Origin: Gyrodactylus bullatarudis
Lineage: Eukaryota > Platyhelminthes > Monogenea > Gyrodactylidea > Gyrodactylidae
Reading direction: 5' to 3'
NCBI GenBank assembly: GCA_012064415.1
Contig: SSNU01000219.1
Span: forward strand, 124,001 to 188,000
Length of the DNA: 64,000 nt
The notes below the pieces were generated by a model. It did no database searches and was not told the DNA's origin. It saw only the letters and a program-made list of their open reading frames with translations. Position 1 is the stretch's first letter; every line of letters begins with the position of its first letter. Below, piece after piece: positions 12,305 to 24,100 of the stretch. A program made the translations under genes and the position numbers.

Positions 12305-12740
12305 TTAACCTCTGTACAAATGCCAAATATCCCTGCTCCTCATAAGCGTAGCGTCCTTGTTGAATTTTTCCGCTTCTGCCTTTTCATCACTAAAGGATTT
12401 GGCAATGCTCTGAAAATTATATTTTTTCTCCAGCATAATACATCTGTTAATAATTGCAATTTCTTGAGAGTTAAAGAGATCTTGTGTATTTTCCTCGCAA
12501 TTCGACATTAAATTCTTCAATTCATCTTCCATGATGACTTGAATGTCTTTCCAAGCCTGCTTGTTTTTCATATACTTTTTAGTATATTTGTTTTCTAACT
12601 CTGCAAACTCAGAAAACATTGTGTAGAATTTTAGTGTAGTCTGTCTAAAGAGATTTCTTTTTGTAACTTTTTTGAATGTTAGCAACAATTAAAAAGTTGA
12701 AATATCATTATAAATATTTTTTAAAACTATAATTACCCAT
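12305..12740 (-). CDS. Small charged coiled-coil protein, unrecognised
   Basis: A Lys/Glu-rich helical frame ending at 12305. The first in-frame ATG is at 12619 (104 aa). A longer model adds a four-base first exon (12740-12737, ATGG, donor GTAATT) joined in phase to 12666-12305, giving 121 aa starting MVTKRNLFRQ. Visible features are AELENKYTKKYMKNKQAW and EKKYNFQSIAKSFSDEKAEA, which predict long amphipathic helices, and no signal peptide or membrane segment. I do not recognise a family. It ends only 80 bases from the convergent SLC25A19 stop, and the two 3' UTRs probably overlap: a minus-strand poly(A) signal lies at about 12229-12234. It could also be the last exon of a larger gene. Confidence 0.5.
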
Positions 12741-12745
12741 GATTT

Positions 12746-12797
12746 TGAATTCAAATATTTTGATTCAAAATTTTTGAATCAAAAAATATTCGAGTCA
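12746..12797. repeat. AT-rich palindrome with about 24-base arms
   Basis: TTGAATTCAAATATTTTGATTC pairs with TTGAATCAAAAAATATTCGAG around a short centre, just upstream of the small coiled-coil ORF. It could form a cruciform or be a regulatory element; it is the main structure seen in 12741-13230, which otherwise shows no gene. Confidence 0.6.
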
Positions 12798-13230
12798 GCG
12801 AAGTTGATTGATAGTATCAAGTTGATACTCTACAGTGTAGTCTATCATAATTTTCAAAAATACAACAAGGTCAATGGTTGGAAATCTAAAGATTCACACA
12901 AGACGTTCATCTAGAGAAGAATATTGTTTACTAGAAATATCGTTTCACTGGAAAGCTTAGCCTTGGAAGGATATTTTATTTTTTCTTATGGGATTTTTAT
13001 ACAAACAGGACACAGCAAATCATAAATTTCATTTTAGAGTTAAGAGAATACCAGTAAAAAGTTTATCGCCTCGAGTAACTGGTAATAGGGCAGTATTGGA
13101 CAGATAATAAGCCATTATAGATCCAAAGACGAAGATTTGATTTTACCAAAGTAATTCTGACAAGGCTAGTACCTTGAATATTATTTAAACTTGAATTTAT
13201 TGAAAAATAATTTTAAAATAATTGTACATC

Positions 13231-13964
13231 TTATGTAGAAAGCATCGAGGAATAAGTACCGTCTGGAGGTCTATAAAGTTTTGGAAAGGATTGAAGTTGT
13301 AAAGAGCTAAAAGCATATTTCCTTGTTTTTATATTTTTGTGGATGTTATCCAGTCTAAGTCCAGTGTTTCTCATCAAATTCAAGACAGGAATTAAATCAT
13401 TCTCGCTTAGATTTTGTACTTTCTGTAACAATAATTATAATTAATGAATGACGATTAAATAGGTTCAAAAAGAGGACCCACCTGTAGCCAACGAACTTGT
13501 TCAAGTGTCACAGACATAGCAGTTCGATCTTTAGCTGACTTACAACTTGTAAATCTAAGAGCACTCAAGACAATGGAAATTTCACTAGCATATTCATAAA
13601 GCTCAACTGGTTTTCTTTTGTCTGTATTAATGGCCTTTTTCATTCTGTCTATCAAGGCGGTTATATCATGACCTGTTATCGTTTTACTAGATCCTCCATT
13701 TTCCTTAAAATTTTTGTAATACTCGCTCAAATTATCAATTCCACGTTGATTAATCCACTTTTGGAGACCATTTTTACCAATTCTTGAAGAATATTTTATT
13801 AAATTTAGACGAATTTCATCATTTACTGAGACTTACTGATCTGAAAATGTTTGTTTTTCATTTATTCCAATGTTGAGATAAAATGGCTCAAATTTCAAGT
13901 TGATTTTATTCTTTATCTGGATATCTCTTGGCGTTGTGTCCCAGACAGGCCAGGGTACTGAGAG
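13231..13964 (-). CDS. INPP4-type inositol polyphosphate 4-phosphatase, catalytic C-terminus (5' part not found)
   Basis: Type I/II phosphatidylinositol-3,4-bisphosphate 4-phosphatase fragment. Three exons join in phase: 13964-13837, 13782-13482, 13422-13231, with stop at 13231. The first exon encodes VPWPVWDTTPRDIQ and FEPFYLNIGINEKQTF, matching the family's NVGINEQQT block. The second holds the CX5R catalytic loop CKSAKDRTAMSVTLEQ; the third ends FPKLYRPPDGTY, the usual INPP4 C-terminus. About 207 codons are visible; full-length INPP4A/B is over 900 aa with an N-terminal C2 domain. No upstream exon was recognised between 13965 and 18000 on this strand; an inverted repeat begins at 14.6 kb. 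Either remaining exons lie far away or the gene is truncated. INPP4A versus INPP4B cannot be decided. Poly(A) signal on the minus strand at 13196-13201. Confidence 0.85.
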
Positions 13965-14536
13965 CTGAAATTGAGAGAAAAATTATCTTTAATTATGATT
14001 TCGAACTGAGGTATTCTTTAGGAAAGTGTTTGGCATCAACTGAAGCAGCAAGCCAACAACGTTATAGACATTTTATTTTATTAAATCATTCCTGTCAGCA
14101 AAAATTTTATATAACTTGAAATCTAAAGATTCGGCTAAACTGATTACTAGTCAGTGATTAGTCAGAAGAAGCTATGTATGTTTAGAAAATAGACCTTTCA
14201 TTGATTTGAAATTGTCAAATAGACAACGTATTTTGTCCGAAAAGTCTTACAGCCTATAATAGGCTGCCTATTGGGATTTTTTTATAGTAGAAAAATTCAT
14301 TGAAAATTTTTGGCGCGAATTTGGGAATCACGATTTTTCAATAGATTTTTTCATAATTTGGAGAATAAGACCAGGATAATTCTAAAAGTTTGTTCTAATT
14401 TTCTAGTATTTAAAATAACAACTGATTAGCATAGATTTAATGAAACTCTAATCAAGAGCTCTTGATTGAACGCGAATTTTAGAATTCAAGGTTCTTTTTC
14501 AATTGTATAAATGGATAAATTCTGATCGAAAGCATA
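13965..14536. other. Non-coding stretch upstream of the INPP4-like fragment
   Basis: No convincing exon on either strand. 14040-14070 contains a short piece (GCAGCAAGCCAACAACGTTA) resembling the conserved end of the inverted Tyr-rich module that follows, so it may be a fourth degraded copy. Confidence 0.4.
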
Positions 14537-14832
14537 CTATAGAATAACTAAAATATCATAATTTTGAACCAAGTAGTTCTTCAGGGAGCTGTTCGGCATA
14601 GATTTTCTATAACGTTGTTCGCTTGCTGCCTGACTATGTTGTCTTCTGGCTTGTATTGGTCTGTCTGTAGAAAGAGGAGAAAAGGGTGTAGTATTTCTTA
14701 AAGAATAAGGATTATAAAAATTATAGTGATTGTTATAGTAATCAGAATTATTAGAGTAATAACTCTGATAATATAATTCATCACTTGAAGGAAAATTAAA
14801 ATAAAGATTAGAATAAAAAACATTTAGATTAC
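14537..14832 (-). repeat. Tyr/Asn-rich module, left (minus) copy with open frame
   Basis: The left arm (14607-14832) is an inverted near-identical copy of 15108-15339. Read on the minus strand it is open for about 98 codons to the TAG at 14537. It is rich in Tyr, Asn and Ser: DELYYQSYYSNNSDYYNNHY, then NPYSLRNTTPFSPL, then QARRQHSQAASEQRY and PNSSLKN. There is no ATG at the upper end, so it would have to be a spliced exon. I do not recognise a family; the composition is that of low-complexity, prion-like or secreted structural sequence. The frame may be real coding, because it is intact here while the right copy has a stop. Confidence 0.6.
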
Positions 14833-15031
14833 TCGAGTTTGGATTACATGAGAAATAAGTATAAAAATATGATTTTGGAGTCTATAGAGATTGAACGAGG
14901 TTGTTAATGGTAATAAGACGGATATAAATATTGGAAATCGTTGGTTAGAATTGATTGATTAAAGTTGAGAAGAAATCTGATTGGTTTAATGTTTTGATTG
15001 GACACACAAGGTTTTAAGTATCTTAAGTTTT

Positions 15032-15339
15032 TTGAAAAATCTCACGCCAGAAGAAGAATACGACATGTATTCGAAATATTGTGTGAGTCCTAACTGTTTT
15101 TATCAGGGTAATCTAAATGTTTTTTATTCTAATCTTTATTTTAATTTTCCTTCAAGTGATGAATTATATTATCAGAGTTATTACTCTAATAATTCTGATT
15201 ACTATAACAATCACTCTAATTTTTAGAATCCTTATTCTTTAAGAAATACTACACCTTTCTCTCCCCTTTCTTTTTCTACAGATAGACCAATACAAGCCAG
15301 AAGACAACATAGTCAGGTAGCAAGCGAACAACGTTATAG
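15032..15339 (+). pseudogene. Tyr/Asn-rich module, right (plus) copy, interrupted
   Basis: The plus-strand copy of the module encodes the same DELYYQSYYSNNSDYYNNH segment, but a TAG at 15224-15226 replaces a Tyr codon of the left copy. The downstream half (NPYSLRNTTPFSPL ... ARRQHSQVASEQRY) stays readable in the same frame. Arms share roughly 95 percent of bases over about 226-232 bases, so the duplication is recent. It begins with a short unrelated lead (15032-15107). Confidence 0.6.
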
Positions 15340-15370
15340 TCAAGGTATTATTATCACGATTCCAATCTCT

Positions 15371-15410
15371 AATATATATTATATATATTATATATATATA
15401 TATATATATT
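15371..15410. repeat. (TA)n microsatellite
   Basis: About 40 bases of alternating T and A next to the right arm of the inverted module. Confidence 0.9.
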
Positions 15411-16137
15411 TGATTTCTTGATGAAAATATTGAGATTGATTCTCAACTTCATTTTGAAAACTAAAGTCATTTAAAAATCAGTCGAAAAATCACATATACT
15501 TATTTTCTTGTATGTGATCAATTATTCAAAAAACAAAGTTTCTAAAATATTTTAAAACTAATTTTGGCCTTTTTCTAGTTTATGGTCTAAATTTAAAGAG
15601 TATTTTTTTCCGATTTCGTCAGTACCACTGACTTTGTGGCACTAAGCCGAACTGAAATCAGGATTCACTTTCAGTCTCTTCTAGGGAAAATTCAGGACCT
15701 GGGACTAGGATCATGATAGATCCATAAATGAAGAAATTATTTGCTACACAATTTTCCTTTTTAAAACTATTAGAACAACCTTGCCATTTGTCCTGGGTTG
15801 GTAGACTTTTCAGTAAAAAAATTTTAAATATTTAAATAAATTTACAATTTTAAAGGTCTCCAAAATTTTTAATAATGGATCATCAGATCTCAAAATCTTA
15901 ATTCCTTATTTTTATGTTTTTGTCTTCATTTCTGTAAAAAATGAATAGTTTCTTCGTTTCGGCATATGCGAAGACTATTTCCAGAACAGCTTTATGCGTC
16001 AGTCTAATATTTACAAATTTTCATTGGATAATGTAGAATTACTTTTAAATCCCGATAGAAGTCAAAAAAATCAATGATTGTACTTGTCATTATTATAGAG
16101 GTTCTATGATAGATCTTCCATCATCAATTAATTTTTA

Positions 16138-16512
16138 GTATCACGATTAGTCAAAGAAATCAAATATGCTAAATCATTTGAGAATAAACCCATCATCGGG
16201 TGAAATTTTGAATTTAGATTTCTTGATCATTTTCCCTACTTAATTGAAAATCGATGAAATTTTGAGGATTCAAGATCCCTGAAAAATGACGAATTAGTCT
16301 GAAGTTTTATGGCGATTTCAAAAACCAACTTTTAATCACTCTCTCATTTTAGCGCTAACTCGAGTTTTGAAATAATCCATCGAATTGATTGAATTTTTTT
16401 TTGTATGGTGAATGTGGGCTCCATGGTCAATAGATTTCAATAAACTTATTTCTTGATGAATAATTTGGGCATTTTGTGAAAATTAATTCCCATCTTCATA
16501 TTGACCAGGTCC
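16138..16512 (+). mobile_element. Repeat family A copy (foldback MITE, right part)
   Basis: Matches the right half of the element at 24631-25307: it shares TCACGATTAGTCAAAGAAAT, TTGATCATTTTCCCTACTT, CTGAAAAATGACGAATTAGT, AATCACTCTCTC and the terminal TTCCCATCTTCATATT. Non-coding. The rest of 15411-18150 holds no recognised gene. Confidence 0.7.
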
Positions 16513-17509
16513 AATTTTTTAATAATTGAGGGATCAGTCAGGAAAATCGAACATGGTCATTTTATGATAGTTTAATGTCACTAATCAGTTGGGTAGTCTA
16601 TAAAAAATTTCATTTCACAATAATATATCTCATGAGAACTATTCCAGAGAAATTCATCAATGCTCAAGGCTATCATACAAATCGTATTGAAACGTCTTCA
16701 AGAGGAAGACAAATAATATTCGCAACTGAAGACGAGGTTTAATGAACTTCTACTCCTTCAGAAATATTAAAACAGAGTTACTCCTGATACAAGTAAGGAA
16801 ATCTCTTTTTTATTAGTTGATTACTTTAAAGTAGATCAGCAAATATTATTAACACATATCTCTCATAATGCATGAACATTTTTGGTTTCTATTGAGAACT
16901 CCTTCCTTTATTTTATTTGCATGTGTAGAAATAAAAAACAGTGGCATTGAGTAAAGAGTACTGGGAAAAAATCAGAAACAAGCAAAAATATCTTGGAATT
17001 AATGGGTAAGTTGACGCTTCCTGTGATCTCTTTTTTTCCCTCCACATAAAAAAGGAATTTTTGCATTTTCTAATCTCTCTCACCAGAATTATTTATTACT
17101 AAGGTTGGAGAGGTGTGCTTTGCACTTGTCTATCAATAATATCTCATCCTAGTACATTGAGATTCCTCAAATAAAAAGAACTCCTGTTACATATATGTAT
17201 TTGTATACAGAGTGGAGGAGTGTATACTCTATTCCTTGTTCATTTTACAAATGCAATTAAACATCAAAAAAACTACTTCGACAACAACAGCAACATCAGG
17301 GATATATATACATATATATGAGTAGAAGATGGAAAATTACATTGAATTTTTTTGTCGTAGTTGTTGTATGTAGTAATTAAAAAATGATAAGATTTATTTA
17401 TATTATTTGATCTTTGCAAGGGGGAAATTATTATGATTCGGATCATTTCATAAAAACCATATATATCAAGGCATTATATTTAGACAGAAATCAATATTAC
17501 TAATTCAAA

Positions 17510-17552
17510 GGAGAGAGAGAGAGAGAGTAAGAGGGGCGTGTGTGTGTGTGCA
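17510..17552. repeat. (GA)n and (GT)n microsatellites
   Basis: A run of GA dinucleotides at 17510-17527 followed by a GT run at 17538-17550. The Pro/Leu-rich minus-strand frame across it is a by-product. Confidence 0.9.
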
Positions 17553-18150
17553 ATATGCATACACACTTTTTAGGCAAAGACCAAAAAAATAGACAGAGAG
17601 AGAAGAAAAGAAATGTATGAGGTTGGGGATGGGGGGGTCGGGTTGGGATTATTTTTATTTCTCTCTTCAGATCTTTTCTATATATGCCTCTATCTCTTGA
17701 TATTTTCAAAGTATTATTATGATTATTACAAAAAAGAGGATCTATTTGATAAAAAAGTTCATTAATATTGAAAAAAATAATTTTATTCTACAACTACAAT
17801 ACTAGCGTAAGCATTGGATTGTTTGCTTAGCCAATCAAGGAAGAGATGAAAGATCCTCTCCTCTGATTGGTGGGTTTGAAAATATTCATTTTTAATGGTA
17901 GCCATACTGTTTCAATATGCCTTTTCTATCTCTGTTATTGACTCGATATTATATCAGAATATTATCAGCAGGAGTGCGACAATCAGAGTTTAGCTAATTA
18001 CATCTGGATTATCCCCAATACGTAGGCCCATAAATGAATTTTATCAAATATTATTACAAGGTCGTAAGTTAATTGTGAAAATAAAAGCCAAAAATTTAAC
18101 TTGATTTGATCATTTTTCCATAAAGTCACTGACGTGAAAAACCAAATCAG

Positions 18151-21100
18151 AAGAACAAATTTCAAGAAAGAATATTCACTAATTTTCCAAAGGATGTACG
18201 GTAAAATTCGTGTCAGTCTCAAGAAGAGATCAGGAATTAATTTGGGATTAACAGTCTCCGGGGGACTTGATAGGGGGGAACCACCAAATATTGCTGATAT
18301 TCGACCAAATTCTGATGCTGACAAGAGTGATAATTTATTAATAAACGATTATATCCTGGCGATTAATGGAACTTCCACGATGAACTTGAGACATGAACAA
18401 ATCGTTCAACTGGCCAAATCTTCAAAATCAAGAATTATCCTCGATTTGCAGTATGAGCTGCCAGAGTTTCGTATGTTTCCATAAGAAATTTGAATAGAAT
18501 AAAAAATTTTTAAAATTCCTTTCTTCCCACTCCAGCAATGACTGACTGTCGTTCAGAAAAGTGCATTATTGAACTAGACAAGATTCGCGATGAAAACTTT
18601 GGTATGGTTATTCGTGGGGGATGGTCAAAGAATCCAAGTCAATCAAGACCGTTGACTGTCATGAGCATTCGGCCAAATTCCTCAGCCGATTTGTAAGTTT
18701 CTGTTCTTTATCATGACACCTGATCTTGAATTAAATCAAACGCAATACTACTTTCTGATAAGTTTTGCAGTGCAAATTTTCGACATATTTCATCACCCAC
18801 TTGAAACAGATCGGTTTAAATTACTCTAATAGTAAATTTCAAATGCGTATCCTTCATAAACTGACGTTTAGTCCGATACGCTAGTGGTTAAAACTGAAAG
18901 GAATACAATATTAATTGCCAAAGGGATCAAGGGTAGACTGAAACCTTAAATATTAACCATGGTATTTTTCCATCTGATATCTGATATATACAATACTGAA
19001 TAAAATACATGGGATAAAGGTTAATTCATAAATGATCATCATAAAGCTTGGGAATTATCCTACGAAAGCACACACACAGACAGAAACCAGAATGCTAAAT
19101 TGTAAGAAATTTTATTTTGTATAAAATCTATCGACCAAAAGTGATTGCTTCTAAACATTTTACTGACATTTAATTGAATTTTTTCATAATCAATCATTGA
19201 TTTTCAAATGAAAGATTTATCCCATTTAGATCTCCGTTCTTTTTCCTCTCTTTCTTCCCTTGTATTACTGTAAATCTCTTTCAGTTACCCTAGCAAGAAT
19301 AAATAACAAATACAGTATTTATTCCCCTTCAATTTCTTCTTCTAAAACGAGAAAGAATTTACTAAATTTTTCCACTTGCAAAAATGAATGAAAGTATAGT
19401 AGTATTGAAAAGTGTATTGTTCATTGTTTATCTTTAACCATAGAAATATATAGCTAGCCACTACATGAGGCTATGGATATTAAGTAAAAATTCAGCTCAG
19501 TTGACAAATCAGTGCATATTATTAGATTAGAGGGAAGTTTTTAAACTTGTTTTCCTACCGACTTTTTCTAAAAGATCAATGAATAGATTAATTATAAGCA
19601 TTATTTTCTATTGAGGGATGTCACGAAAATGCTTCTGCACTATGCCATTCTGGTTTGAAAATTCTGAATAAATTGATACGAAGATGAGAAATTTAAATTT
19701 CTGTTAAGTACTTTGAGCAAGTTTGATTTGTTTGTCTAATGTTGATCCCAAAAGTCTCTTCAAATTTTGAGCTCAAAAATTCAATAACCTAATCTTGGCT
19801 AGATTTCATTTTTTCCTGTAATATTTTCTTATTCCAGCAACTTTTATCATGGAATTAAAAATTTAATTTTTTCTTACCTTTTTGTAAAAATAGTGAATGA
19901 ATTTTCTTGCAAATGAAGCCTGTATCAATATCAAGATTTGTTCATGAACAAAGATAATATCCCTTGTTAAATAAACCGCAGCAGGGACAACTCTCGATCG
20001 ATAATTTATGTAAACTTGGACTTTTTTTCTTTTCATGCCGTCATACTTTTATTCGTTCTAGTTTGTATTTTTAATAAAGTTCAAAGGAAGTAGAATAATT
20101 ACGAATTGTATTAGTTATTCAGGTAGTCTTTCAAACACGTCCGAAACACATCCACTTGAATTCATTTCTCAAAGCAACATCAGTGGCAATACTTCAAAAA
20201 TTATTCCTTCAATCATTAAAATTCAACTACCTTGGCCCATGTGAGCTTTTCACTCTTACTACCCTCTATTACTGCTATTTAATGGAGAGTTTTGGTGTTA
20301 TTTCTCAACTTGCGTTTTCTTCATCTTTTACTATTTCATCCAAATTTTTGCAAATTATTAACCTTTATCCTTGGTTATAAATTAAAATTTGTAAATTTTA
20401 CAAAAATCCCAATTTTTTCTTCAAGCTCTCGGGATTTTCTGAGGATTCTTTGGATGCAGAATCAATTGGCATACTTTTACAATTTAACCCTTAGAGTCCC
20501 AGAGAAATTTTTTTCATGACTCGCATTTTATCTTTTGTCTATCCTTTGTTTTGTGAATACGCTGATTACAAATCTATAGTTGCTTTAATGCAATTATCTC
20601 AAGTTCAGGATTTTTCGATTGAAAAATTTGGTAATTTTTCATCCAAAAATTGAAAGCTTTAGCAGATTGCATATTTGAATTTTACGGGTATGATTACTCA
20701 AAAGAAGTTTTCTTACTTCTATCTATGACTTCAGGAAATAAGTTTTCAAAAAAAATAAATAATTATATTTTTGGAAAAAATTAATTTTCTACGAATTAGT
20801 ATAGCACGAGTTTGACGAATGATGGAGCTGAGATTTTCGAGTATTCCAAGAGACTAATAGATTTCCTACCGAATTAGTTGTAAACAAAGTATTTTCTTAA
20901 GTTTAGATGAATAATAATGAGTTATTAAAATGATATATGATTGAAATAACCCAGCTAGACTTTAAGGTAAACAAAACTGGTCGTTGATAGTTTAGGAAAT
21001 GTCCGTTATCTTCCAAAAGTCTACTTCTTGTTTTTCAACCATTTTTACTGCTTGAAGATTAGGATGATCAAATTGGTTGTTCTTTCAAAAATTGTTTCTT

Positions 21101-24100
21101 TTTTATTGGGGATCCTGTTCCTCTTACACCGTGAAATCAACAAAAATTTTCAACTCAATGTTTCAAAAAATGGAAGAATTGCGCCAACTTTCTCCAATAT
21201 TTCAGTGAATGTGCGCTATTTGAATCCAAGAACTCTTCAGAAAATTTTGAGATCTTGTTGAAAATGTGAAATTATCATAAATTCCAAAACTCATCAAGAT
21301 TAGCTGTAGACTTATCAAAATGAATTCTTTTGAATTACCATGGGTTCATGTTCCTTCTTCACTTTTGAAATCATTATCAAAGAGCTTAACCGGAAATTAA
21401 TTTTATTTCATGTCTGAATTAATTATCGGATTCAAATTGTAGTTTTACATCATGTTTATTTTTAGTTACATAAAAATGGAATGGATAATCACTTTCTGAT
21501 AAACATGGATTTCTACTCACGTAAATTTCTATTCATTTAGTTTCATGTTTTAAATTAATTATGAATAGTTAGTCAACCAATGTATACTTTTTCATCGAAA
21601 TCTTGAGGATTGATATATTTTTTAAATACTTAGCAACCAAAATCTAAAAGTTGTTTGAATCGATTTCTATGAAAGTGTTTAGTTTTTTTGGAAAAAATAA
21701 ATCGGAAATAACGAAATCAATTTGATGTGATTTTTTCGTCCAGGTTGATTCGTTTATACGCTGTTTAATATAAAATATTTCCTATTCAGGAATGGATCTG
21801 TTAAGCCTGGTGATCGAATATTGGCCATAAATAATTCCTCAACAGATAAGTACTCTTGTGACGAGATTACAAGGAAACTAAGAAAATTACATGGTCCATT
21901 AAAATTACTCATAGAGTATAGCATTGCAAATGTTGGTGAGTATTTCTTTCGATTTTCTTGCATTATTTCTATCATTCACAATTTTCTAAACTGTACAAAA
22001 TTCAAAGCTTTGTGTCAAAGAAAATTAGTAAAATTAAAATTTCTATTCAAAATTGCTCTCAACTTATAACTTTTTCAGATGAGTGCATTTGTTAGTTTAA
22101 GCCCCTTCGTACTGATTATATATCTTACCGTTAATCTTGTTAATCTAATATCAGATAATCTTATTGATATAACCCTTTCAGTGCCGATGGATATATATGT
22201 CCATTTTGCAATTTTTTTGAACCTTCATAACTCTACCAGTTTAATAGGTTTCTAGATCAATTAAAGTTTAAATTGAAGCCCACAATGTGAACTTGCATTA
22301 GCAATATTTTTGGCCGAATAACTTGGTATCTTCATAGCTAAATTTTGGTTTTTATAAAAATTGTGAAATAGTCTCGGCACCGAAAAGGTTAAGAATAATG
22401 GAATAGTTTGATAAACTTGTTAGCAGGTTTCAAGATTAACAAACTATTCAACAATAAAATATAGCTTGCTGATCTTGATACTAAATTTAATAAAACGCGT
22501 AAAAATGCAGACTAAAGCTATTTCTTTAATATCGAAGAAATAATTAATAGGACATTGACCAATAACAAAAAAGCTTTCTATGCAGACGAAGAAAGATTAA
22601 GAAAAACTTTTTTGATTCTGATCGAGACTATGGCTCAACTAAGGCCAAATCTAAAAAACTTTTTAGCTTCAAGCTTGATCCGTGCGGTAATCTATGACTG
22701 GTTATGAGTCTCTTTGAATGCTTTCTCTGGTAAAGTTGGTTCAGTTGGAGTTTTCAAAATGTACATGACGTATTGAAGAAAAGAAGATTTCGAACAACAA
22801 TAAAATTATCATTCAATCAATGTGACATAACTTATCGAAAGAAAGAATACACATACATAAAATAAATTAGCTATTGCCTTTCTCTCGCCAACTACAACAA
22901 ATATAATTTTATTCTCTCTTTTAAGATCCTTTAGGAACATTTTCCTTTTATTTTATTTATATTTTTTCATCAAAAAAGTTTGTATCTGCAACAATACAAC
23001 AGTACTTGGATGGTGTTCCTCCCCCATCCTGTAAATACGTTTATTTACCAACTAAATGTTTGTTTCTCTGTTTATCTGTTTCAACATTTGTGATAGAATT
23101 TCGCCAGATGCTTTACATAAAGCTTTATTTTCTCCAACATACTTGAAGATTTATCTAAAAATATCATTCTTTAGGTGTGAACAAAAAAATTCTCAAGACT
23201 GTTGTACATATTCAAGAATGATAACTTTTTTTGATTTTCTCACAAATCTTGTAATCCTTTCCCTTTTTGTAAATGCGCATTTTTCCAGAAACTTTTGTCT
23301 ACAATAATTTTCAAATAAATCATTTATTATCGATCTCAGAAGGTCAGCCTGACAAGGCCTCATCACTTCTTTCAAGGCAAAACTGTAGAATCTTTAACTC
23401 AAAACTGAATTGAGCTTTTTAAACATTTCTTTCTTATTCTAGATTAGGGTAATACAAAATTTTATTTTTCTCAAACAATGTTCCATGCCCTAATCAAAAA
23501 TTGATGTTTTAACTGTGAATAGCATATTTTTGAAGATCAAAATGTAATTTTTTCTTGTTCCTTATTGATTTTTAATTAGGTCTTCTAGAGTTGAAGCTGT
23601 AATTACTCAGTGTACGCTAACATAGTCTGTGTGACTTGAGTGTAATTAGTAATTAAAGGGTGTAATTATCAAAAGTGGACAAGTCAAGATGACGAATGAA
23701 TTTCTCCATTCAAAATTCTGATTTAATTTTTAACTTTTTTTACACTAGACGAACGAGTTTAATAGGGTTTATTGGTACAGATCGAATCAGGAGAAATTTC
23801 TCTTCAAAATGAGACCAAAAACAAAAAATGAAAATAATTGTCCAAAAGATAAGTTTTCTAAATAATTGGCCTACTTCAAAGTATGACTATAATAAGGAAA
23901 AACTGTTTCAACAGTCAAAAACAGGGTGTGTGCTTTCTCAAGCCCGAAAACTGGTGGAAAAGTGTACAAAAATCCCATTTTTCCTAAAATTATCAAAATT
24001 TCCTAGAAATTTCTTTTGACATGTGAAAAAAGACTCAAATTTTACCATACAAAATGTTGCAAAAACTATTCTAAAATCTTAATTTTCTCTTTTCTCGTAG

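Noticed and set aside
17500..17709. 69-codon minus-strand frame rich in Pro, Leu and Ser
   Set aside because: Created by the GA/GT microsatellites; no start context or partner exon.
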